Source of the DNA: CAMEON01 sp964427175
GTDB lineage: Bacteria; Bacillota; Clostridia; Oscillospirales; CAG-272
Length of the DNA stretch: 39,902 nucleotides
Assembly: GCA_964427175.1 (NCBI GenBank)
Contig: CAYRTP010000004.1
Span: forward strand, 1 to 39,902
Direction of reading: 5' to 3'
In this document: one piece after another, positions 34,557-39,902 of the stretch
How the letters are laid out: every line of letters begins with the position of its first letter
Position numbering within the stretch: position 1 is the first letter of the stretch
Position numbers and translations under genes: made by a program
Notes under the pieces: generated by a model
What the model was told of the DNA's origin: nothing
Database searches by the model: none
Seen by the model: only the letters and a program-made list of their open reading frames with translations

Positions 34557-35257
34557 CCTACCAACAGGAAATCCTGTCCCGCGCTATGGGACACCTGGAC
34601 GATGAGATGATCCTCTCGGCCCACGGACAGCGCAAAAAGATCCGCCGAGCCATCCCCGTAGTGATCGCTGCCTGCCTGGTGATCGCCCTGATTGCGGCCT
34701 TCCCCTACCTGCGTAAGGTCATCAATACCAACTCGGACATCCTGAACCCCAATGATGACGGCGTGATCGACGATGCCAGCCCTCTCAAGCCCGAGACGTA
34801 CGAATACACCCCCAAAAACCAATCGGTCACCCTGGGCGGGACCACGCTGACCCTGACCGATACCACCAATACCACCGCTACCTTCACCGTGGTCAAGACC
34901 GACGAGGTCCCGATCTACGCCCTGCTCTACGACCGACGCGGCGACGTGCTGGCCTCCACCGAGGCGGGCTACAAGGATAACGGTGTCACCATCCGTCCCA
35001 ACACCCTCATGCTCTACGTCAACGGCGAGGAACAATCGGTGTACCGCTTCCCCACCGCTCCGGGAACCTACGAGGTGACGGTGGATTTCTCCTCGGTCCG
35101 CAACGGTCCCTATCCCATGCGGGAGTACGTCGGCCTGTACGCCTACGTCGGCGAGGACGGGGAGCCTGTGACGCTCCACTTCTCCCTGGAGGTGGAGGAG
35201 GTCACCACCGTGGGTGAAACCGACGGCGAGACCCTCTCCGAGACCCATCCCGAATGA
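34553..35257 (+). CDS. Membrane protein, probable anti-sigma partner
   Basis: The 234-residue protein has a short cytoplasmic N-terminus (about 1-32, SRAMGHLDDEMILSAHGQRKK), one membrane segment at about 33-53 (IPVVIAACLVIALIAAFPYL), and an outer beta-rich domain with many Thr residues. The C-terminus is acidic and Thr-rich. The layout and the ATGA overlap with the sigma gene point to an anti-sigma factor or sensor, although I see no zinc-binding HxxxCxxC motif. A terminator follows at once, so it ends the long mtaB transcript. Confidence 0.82.
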   Translation: MTYQQEILSRAMGHLDDEMILSAHGQRKKIRRAIPVVIAACLVIALIAAFPYLRKVINTNSDILNPNDDGVIDDASPLKPETYEYTPKNQSVTLGGTTLTLTDTTNTTATFTVVKTDEVPIYALLYDRRGDVLASTEAGYKDNGVTIRPNTLMLYVNGEEQSVYRFPTAPGTYEVTVDFSSVRNGPYPMREYVGLYAYVGEDGEPVTLHFSLEVEEVTTVGETDGETLSETHPE

Positions 35258-35261
35258 CTTC

Positions 35262-35300
35262 CGGCAGACGGCCCGCCCCATCGGACCGTCTGCTTCTTTG
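35262..35300 (+). terminator. Rho-independent terminator after the sigma/anti-sigma pair
   Basis: GCAGACGG (35264-35271) pairs with CCGTCTGC (35286-35293) around a 14-base loop, followed by TTCTTTG. Confidence 0.65.
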
Positions 35301-35344
35301 TCCTCTGCATTTTGCAATTTTTTGTAAATAATCCCTCTATCCCC

Positions 35345-35373
35345 TTGTATTTTTTCGCAAAATCATGTATAAT
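35345..35373 (+). promoter_or_regulatory. SigA promoter of the ireB-like/ribF genes
   Basis: TTGTAT (35345-35350), a 17-bp spacer and perfect TATAAT (35368-35373). Two in-frame start codons upstream of the -10 or right after it are thereby disfavoured for the ireB-like gene. Confidence 0.8.
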
Positions 35374-35422
35374 GAATATGATTATAAAAAAATATCATTC
35401 CATTAAAAGGAGGCCGATTGCC

Positions 35423-35740
35423 ATGACCGAAAGCGGAAAAATTCTCTTTCTCGATCCCCTCGATGCCCCCACCAGCCAACATACGGCGGCCTCTGCAGGT
35501 TCTGACGGAGCCGCACTCGGTGCGGCCGACACACTGACCGCCCTCATCCGCATCATCCGTGAGTGCGGACAGGATCCCGTGACCCAGCTCGCGGGCTATC
35601 TGATGACCGATGACCCCACCTACCTGCCCGATTCCGCTCACGCCCGCGCCCTGGCCAACCACATCGGACGGGACAAGCTGTTGGAAGTCCTCATCGCCTT
35701 CTACGCCGAGAGCGCAAGCCTCCCCGCCTCCAATCTATGA
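35423..35740 (+). CDS. IreB-family regulatory protein
   Basis: The 105-residue protein matches IreB (DUF965), a small Firmicute phosphoprotein that is a substrate of the PASTA kinase IreK. The core is at about 36-95: LTALIRIIRECGQDPVTQLAGY, DDPTYLPD and a final basic helix before LLEVLIAFY. The N-terminal 35 residues are longer than usual and rich in Ser, Thr and Ala (DAPTSQHTAASAGSD), which could hold phosphorylation sites. ATG 35423 has AAAAGGAGG upstream. Its stop overlaps ribF as ATGA, an unusual neighbour, since ireB often precedes ruvX-type genes. Confidence 0.82.
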   Translation: MTESGKILFLDPLDAPTSQHTAASAGSDGAALGAADTLTALIRIIRECGQDPVTQLAGYLMTDDPTYLPDSAHARALANHIGRDKLLEVLIAFYAESASLPASNL

Positions 35741-36729
35741 CCCCGCGGTTGATCTGCTTGGACCTGTGCGGTCCCATCCCCCGTCCGCTGCATTCACCGC
35801 CCGGCCCCACCGTCCTCTGCCTCGGCAACTTCGACGGTGTGCACCTGGCCCACGCCGCCCTGCTCCAAAAGGGACAGGAGCTGACCCATGCCCTCTGTGG
35901 GGATCCCGCTTTGAACCCCCCCGTGCTCTGCGGTGTCTTCTGCTTTTTCCGCCCCTCGGGGGATTATTTTCTCGCCGCAAACACCCATCCCACCCATCTG
36001 ACCACCTTGAAGGAGCGGATCACCGCCCTCCGCGCCCTGGGAGCCGACTTGATCTGGCTCTGTGATTTTCCCTCGGTTCGTGGTCTCTCTCCCGACGGCT
36101 TCCTGCACCTGTTGCGGGACTCCTGTGGGTGTGTCGGCACGGTCTGCGGGTACAACCACCGTTTTGGCGCGCGGGCAGGCGGAACTCCGAGCCTCCTGGA
36201 AGCTTTCTTCGGCCAGGACCGCACCGCGGTCCTCTCTGCCCTGGAGATCGATGGGCTCCCCGTCAGCTCCTCCCGCATCCGCGCCTGCCTGAAGGAGGGG
36301 GATGTGGAAACCGCCGCACGGCTGTTGGGCCGTCCCTACGCCCTGGAGAGCCGTGTCCTCCACGGGAAGTCGCTGGGCCATACCTGGGGATTCCCCACCG
36401 CCAATCAGAACTTCCCCGCCGATCGCCTCATCCCCGCCCACGGTGTCTACGCCGTAGCCTGCCATACCCCCACGGGTATTTTTCCCGGGGTGGCCAACAT
36501 CGGCCTGCGCCCCACGGTAGAAGCCCCCACGCGGGTCAATTGCGAGACCCACATCATTGGTTTTTCGGGGGACCTATACGGCAAGACCATCAAAATCGAG
36601 TTCTTGAAATTCCTCAGACCCGAGCAGAAGTTCGACTCGGTGGAGGCCCTCAAGACCGCCATCCGCCGCGATACCGAAGCCGCCGCCACCTACGGTGCAG
36701 GCCATATCCCGCCGTTCCACCGAACCTGA
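35737..36729 (+). CDS. ribF: Riboflavin kinase / FMN adenylyltransferase
   Basis: The 330-residue bifunctional enzyme makes FMN and FAD from riboflavin. The N-terminal adenylyltransferase domain (about 20-185) has LGNFDGVHLAH (the common form is HxGH, here HLAH) and SSSRIR. The C-terminal riboflavin kinase domain (about 195-315) has GHTWGFPTAN, GVYAV, NIGLRPTV, and a segment ending in EFLKFLRPEQKF. The start overlaps the ireB-like stop as ATGA, so translation is probably coupled. FMN is also the cofactor of AroC, but that link is general. Confidence 0.94.
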   Translation: MTPRLICLDLCGPIPRPLHSPPGPTVLCLGNFDGVHLAHAALLQKGQELTHALCGDPALNPPVLCGVFCFFRPSGDYFLAANTHPTHLTTLKERITALRALGADLIWLCDFPSVRGLSPDGFLHLLRDSCGCVGTVCGYNHRFGARAGGTPSLLEAFFGQDRTAVLSALEIDGLPVSSSRIRACLKEGDVETAARLLGRPYALESRVLHGKSLGHTWGFPTANQNFPADRLIPAHGVYAVACHTPTGIFPGVANIGLRPTVEAPTRVNCETHIIGFSGDLYGKTIKIEFLKFLRPEQKFDSVEALKTAIRRDTEAAATYGAGHIPPFHRT

Positions 36730-36754
36730 CCCCCCACGAAAGGAGTACGCCGCC

Positions 36755-38149
36755 ATGACATCCGCCCGTTACCGACCCTGCTCGGAAACCCGCCGTCATT
36801 GGCGGCGTGCTGTTTTCCGAGTTCTGGCTCTCCTGGTCCTGATTACCTTAATCGGAACGATAGTTCCCTTCACGGCCTCCGCCGCCGAGGATCCCCCGCC
36901 CGACAGCGAGGTAGGCGGGGTTCTCCTCATCAATCTGGAGAATAATCTGATCCTCCACGAAAAGGCCGCCGATGCCCCCATTTACCCCGCCTCCTCGGTC
37001 AAGATCATGACGGGCCTGCTCGCCTGCCAATCCTTGGCCGACCGCATCGACGAGGAGGTCACCGTCTCATCCGCCATGCTGGCAGGTGTGGAGGGACGGC
37101 GTATGAATCCCCCCCTGGCCGACGGCGAGGTGTTGACGGTCCGCGATCTGCTCTACGCCGCCATCTGCGGCGGGTACAACGATGCCGCCCAGGCGGTCGC
37201 CTGCCTCACCGCAGGCTCGGTGGCCGACTTCGTGGAGAGCATGAACACCGAGGCGGGTCGGCTGAACACGGCGAACACCCACTACACCAATTGCACGGGC
37301 CTCCACGATCCCGCCATGTCCACCTCGGTACAGGACGTGGCCATCATCGCCCGCGAGGCCTATAAGAGTCAGTTGTACATGGAGATCAGCTCGGCCCGTA
37401 CGTATACCATCCCCGCCACCAACGTAGAGGGCGAGCGCAGCTTCACCAACCGCAACGCCCTCATCTCGGATAGCAGTATGAATTACTTCAACGGCTACTG
37501 CCGCGGCATGAATACGGGCATGACCGACGAGGCTGGCTGGTGCGTGGTAACCGTTTGTGAGCGCGGAGGTGCGGCCAATCTCTGCGTAGTCATGGGCGGC
37601 CAGGACGTGGCCTCGGGAGAGCTGATTCCCGCCTACGTCTACACCAACCGCCTGCTGGCCTGGGCCAACCGCACCTACGGCTACCGCACCGTTCTGACCG
37701 CTGGCCAGGTGCTGGAGACCCTCCCCGTGGGCATGACGGGTGTCAGCAAATCCAAAACCGACCTGGTCCCTGCGGAGGACCTCAAGGTCTATCTCCCCGC
37801 CGATGCCGATCTGAAATACGGCATGGCCTACTCCATTGCCCTGACGGACGGCGAGCTGGTCGCCCCTCTGACCGTCGGGCAGATCGTAGGGACCGTCACG
37901 GTCACCTACGAGGGCCGCGTGGTGGGCAAGGCGGATCTGACGGTCACCGAGTCCTTCACCCGCAACGGCTTCCTCTCGGCCCTCACGGGCTTCCGAAGCT
38001 ACCTGACCAGCCGTCCCTTCCTCATTTCGGTCATCTTATTCCTGCTGACGCTGGCCATCTACCTCCGCATGACCACAGGTCCCGGCGGACGGTACGGCAT
38101 ACGGAATATACGGCGGAGACGGGTCAAGTATGTGAAAAGAAGATTTTGA
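36755..38149 (+). CDS. D,D-carboxypeptidase-like protein with altered SxN and KTG motifs
   Basis: The 464-residue protein belongs to the S11 (DacF/PBP5) family and is a paralogue of the gene at 6053-7222. It has an N-terminal signal segment (about 20-43, ending in TASAAE) and a C-terminal membrane segment (about 421-440) with a basic tail. SxxK is kept (S80-K83, PASSVKIMTG). The SxN motif reads GYN at 140-142 and KTG reads NTG at 253-255, where the intact paralogue has SAN and KTG. Activity may be lost or altered. AAAGGAG precedes ATG 36755. It follows ribF by 25 bases and is closed by a terminator. Confidence 0.9.
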   Translation: MTSARYRPCSETRRHWRRAVFRVLALLVLITLIGTIVPFTASAAEDPPPDSEVGGVLLINLENNLILHEKAADAPIYPASSVKIMTGLLACQSLADRIDEEVTVSSAMLAGVEGRRMNPPLADGEVLTVRDLLYAAICGGYNDAAQAVACLTAGSVADFVESMNTEAGRLNTANTHYTNCTGLHDPAMSTSVQDVAIIAREAYKSQLYMEISSARTYTIPATNVEGERSFTNRNALISDSSMNYFNGYCRGMNTGMTDEAGWCVVTVCERGGAANLCVVMGGQDVASGELIPAYVYTNRLLAWANRTYGYRTVLTAGQVLETLPVGMTGVSKSKTDLVPAEDLKVYLPADADLKYGMAYSIALTDGELVAPLTVGQIVGTVTVTYEGRVVGKADLTVTESFTRNGFLSALTGFRSYLTSRPFLISVILFLLTLAIYLRMTTGPGGRYGIRNIRRRRVKYVKRRF

Positions 38150-38165
38150 CCCCGACATTCCGCCC

Positions 38166-38210
38166 AAAGCCCGACAGATCGTTTCGTCACACGCTCCGTC
38201 GGGCTTTTTT
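38166..38210 (+). terminator. Rho-independent terminator before the cotJ operon
   Basis: AAAGCCCGAC pairs with GTCGGGCTTT around a 22-base loop, followed by TTT. It ends the ireB-like/ribF/carboxypeptidase transcript. Confidence 0.85.
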
Positions 38211-38318
38211 ATGCTGTTTTTCGACACACCTCGCCCCCCTCCGTCATATACTGCTAACGACCCGCCCTTACGGGAAACTCGGGCGGGACACAATCCAATG
38301 CATGATGGAGGTATTCGC

Positions 38319-38732
38319 ATGGAAAGACAAGATTTCCTGCCGCGGGCCGCTCTCCCGGGAGATAACGGCCTGCGTGATCTTCCCCCAAGCGATCGAATCC
38401 TGCCTGATTCGATCCCCACGCCCCGCATGGATCTTCACCACGGGGACGATCGCCCCGAGAGGGACCGTCCCGAGGAGAGATGCGACTGTGGAGAGGAGGA
38501 GAATGGCATCTGCGTGGGATACGAGGGATGCGGCGAGGGGAGTTGGGGCTTGACCGGCCACCCCTTGGCTATGGTCTACTCGCCCTGCCAGGCCTTCCGC
38601 GCGCTCTACGATCCCGCCACCGCTCTGAACCGCGGGACCCTGTTCACCGAGCTTGACCTGCCCTTCGGCGGTGCCGAAGGAGCCCTCACCACCGTAGGCT
38701 GTGCCTGCCGCGTCGAAAGGAGAGGGGTATGA
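38319..38732 (+). CDS. cotJA: Spore coat-associated protein CotJA, N-terminally extended
   Basis: The 137-residue protein ends in a CotJA domain: PLAMVYSPCQAFRALYDPATAL and GTLFTELDLPFGG (about 86-125). CotJA is a small mother-cell protein of the spore coat. The first 80 residues are additional, charged (RPERDRPEER) and carry cysteines (CDCGEEENGIC). ATG 38319 has TGGAGG upstream. Upstream there is a 7-bp hairpin CCCGCCC/GGGCGGG (38261-38287) and a SigE-like -10 (CATATACT, 38245) without a clear -35. The stop overlaps cotJB. Confidence 0.87.
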   Translation: MERQDFLPRAALPGDNGLRDLPPSDRILPDSIPTPRMDLHHGDDRPERDRPEERCDCGEEENGICVGYEGCGEGSWGLTGHPLAMVYSPCQAFRALYDPATALNRGTLFTELDLPFGGAEGALTTVGCACRVERRGV

Positions 38733-39409
38733 TGAATCAGTATTACGGCTTCACCGCCCGGGGCGGGCGGGACGGCCATGACCGCACCTCGGATCGGGGC
38801 TTCGACCGATCCCCCTACCGCCGTTCCATGGGTCGGAGCGGAATGCCCGACCGCGGTATGTATCCCTACGGCATCCCCGGCTCGCCCCGGCAAGAGGGCG
38901 GTTGCGGATGCGGCATGATGCAGAACAGTCCCCGCCCCTTCGGACGGGGCAACGGTGAGGAAAGCCGCCGCCAAAATCGGACCGCTCCCGCCATGACTCA
39001 GAACGGTTGCGGTTGCGGGAACCACAACCACCACGATCATGACCATAACTGCAACTGTAACGGTAACGGCAATATTAACGTTAACCTGAACGGTAACGGT
39101 CATCACAGCCACGATCATGGAAACGGGTGCGGCCACAGCTGTCCGAGCAACCACCACACCGCCTGCAGTACGCTGATGGATCAGATCCGCGCCGTGGATT
39201 TTGCCCTCTACGAAACCGTCCTGTATCTGGACGTGTACCCCCATTCCTGCGACGCGCTGGAGACTTACCACAAGCTGAAGGCCCAGAGCAAGGCACTCCA
39301 CGAGGAATACGAAACGGCGTGCGGCCCCCTCACCGCTTTCGGCAACCGCAGTACCGCCTCCTGGGACTGGATGAGCAATCCCTGCCCTTGGGAATACGAT
39401 GCAGACTAA
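38729..39409 (+). CDS. cotJB: Spore coat protein CotJB with His/Asn/Gly/Cys-rich extension
   Basis: The C-terminal part (about 148-224: MDQIRAVDFALYETVLYLD, TYHKLKAQS, and final WDWMSNPCPWEYD) is CotJB, usually a protein of about 90 residues. The preceding 145 residues are low-complexity: first Arg/Gly/Met/Tyr-rich, then CGCG clusters (59-62, 94-97), NHNHHDHDHNCNCNGNGN (98-115) and HHSHDHGNGCGHSC (125-138). His and Cys density suggests metal binding, fitting an operon that also encodes a Mn catalase, but this is inference. The start overlaps the cotJA stop as ATGA; a second ATG follows directly. Confidence 0.87.
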   Translation: MMNQYYGFTARGGRDGHDRTSDRGFDRSPYRRSMGRSGMPDRGMYPYGIPGSPRQEGGCGCGMMQNSPRPFGRGNGEESRRQNRTAPAMTQNGCGCGNHNHHDHDHNCNCNGNGNINVNLNGNGHHSHDHGNGCGHSCPSNHHTACSTLMDQIRAVDFALYETVLYLDVYPHSCDALETYHKLKAQSKALHEEYETACGPLTAFGNRSTASWDWMSNPCPWEYDAD

Positions 39410-39421
39410 GGAGGTAGCACC

Positions 39422-39902
39422 ATGTGGATTTATGAGAAGAAGCTCCAATACCCCGTTAAGATCAAGAATCCCAATCCCAAGCTGGCGCAGATCATTATAT
39501 CACAACTCGGTGGACCCGATGGCGAGCTCGCCGCCTCCATGCGGTACCTGCACCAGCGATACGCCATGCCCTACAAGCAGGTAGTCGGAATTTTAACCGA
39601 CGTGGGCACGGAGGAATTGGCACACCTTGAAATGATCGCCGCCATTCTCCACCAGCTCACCCGCAACCTCTCGGAGGAGGAGATTGCGAACAGCCCCTTC
39701 GCTACCTACTTCGTGGATCATACCACCGGCCTCTACCCCGTCGCCGCCTCGGGGGTTCCCTTCGACATGAAGTACGTGGGCATCAAGGGCGACGTAATCG
39801 CCGACCTGCACGAGGACCTGGCAGCCGAGCAAAAGGCCCGCGTCACCTACGACAACATCCTCCGCCTCTGCGACGACCCCGACGTAAAGGATCCCATCAA
39901 GT
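39422..39902 (+). CDS. cotJC: Manganese catalase-like spore coat protein CotJC, N-terminal part
   Basis: The frame begins at ATG 39422 after AAGGAGGTAGCACC and is open to the window edge, so 160 codons are seen and the C-terminus is missing. CotJC belongs to the dimanganese catalase family and lies in the coat of clostridial and Bacillus spores. The metal ligands E35 (GGPDGELAAS), E65 and H68 (TEELAHLEMI) are in place. The N-terminus MWIYEKKLQYPV is typical of the family. It is the third gene of the cotJ operon. Confidence 0.95.
   Translation, partial: MWIYEKKLQYPVKIKNPNPKLAQIIISQLGGPDGELAASMRYLHQRYAMPYKQVVGILTDVGTEELAHLEMIAAILHQLTRNLSEEEIANSPFATYFVDHTTGLYPVAASGVPFDMKYVGIKGDVIADLHEDLAAEQKARVTYDNILRLCDDPDVKDPIK

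Noticed and set aside
38245..38252. SigE-type -10 (CATATACT) before cotJA
   Set aside because: SigE control is expected for cotJ, but I find no matching -35 at the right distance, so I do not list it as a promoter.
39040..39140. Short tandem repeats as a possible CRISPR-like array
   Set aside because: The repetitive bases encode the His/Asn/Gly-rich part of CotJB in frame; units are 3-6 bases and there are no spacers.

Overview
The window looks like chromosomal DNA of a GC-rich, spore-forming member of the Clostridia, possibly an uncultured Oscillospirales-type gut lineage. This is inferred from the cotJ spore-coat operon at the right edge, an IreB-family protein, clostridial-type chorismate synthase, near-consensus SigA promoters with 17-bp spacers, and strong Shine-Dalgarno sequences. 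I see no rRNA, tRNA, CRISPR array, prophage or transposase gene. Most of the sequence is ordinary core metabolism. One gene (AraC-type, 4781-6004) is visibly AT-richer than the rest.

Layout. 1-4613 (+): shikimate-pathway genes: end of aroA, aroC, an unknown winged-helix-like protein, an aroE-aroK fusion and aroQ. 4781-6004 (+): AraC-type regulator. 6053-7222 (-): D,D-carboxypeptidase. 7326-11500 (-): sugar operon of a nucleotidyltransferase, an N-acetylhexosamine-kinase-like protein, galE and galM. 11722-13524 (+): ychF and trmB. 13658-15151 (-): solute-binding lipoprotein. 15321-17407 (+): aminotransferase, GNAT acetyltransferase, small membrane protein. 17687-20810 (+): two tandem AI-2E-family membrane proteins. 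21117-24371 (+): htpG, a PheA-derived protein and a TSCPD protein. 24476-28587 (-): a UxaC-derived protein, a small lipoprotein, lnt and an RluA-type pseudouridine synthase. 28977-35257 (+): mtaB, a PurL-derived protein, an M18 aminopeptidase, a sigma factor and its probable membrane partner. 35423-38149 (+): ireB-like, ribF and a second D,D-carboxypeptidase-like protein. 38319-39902 (+): cotJA, cotJB and the start of cotJC.

The most unusual content is a set of intact reading frames that are clearly related to enzymes but have lost catalytic parts. They are a shortened FGAM synthase (PurL) at 30345-32636, a uronate isomerase (UxaC) without its metal-binding N-terminus at 24476-25354, a prephenate dehydratase (PheA) that keeps one lobe plus an ACT-like domain at 23052-24089, and a carboxypeptidase with altered SxN and KTG motifs at 36755-38149. 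Each has a good ribosome binding site, and three sit in tight same-strand gene strings, so they look like maintained proteins and not debris. Their roles are unknown. Two copies of a ~139-bp hairpin repeat (20853 and 28645) and one ~148-bp element with inverted ends (437) occupy the larger intergenic gaps.
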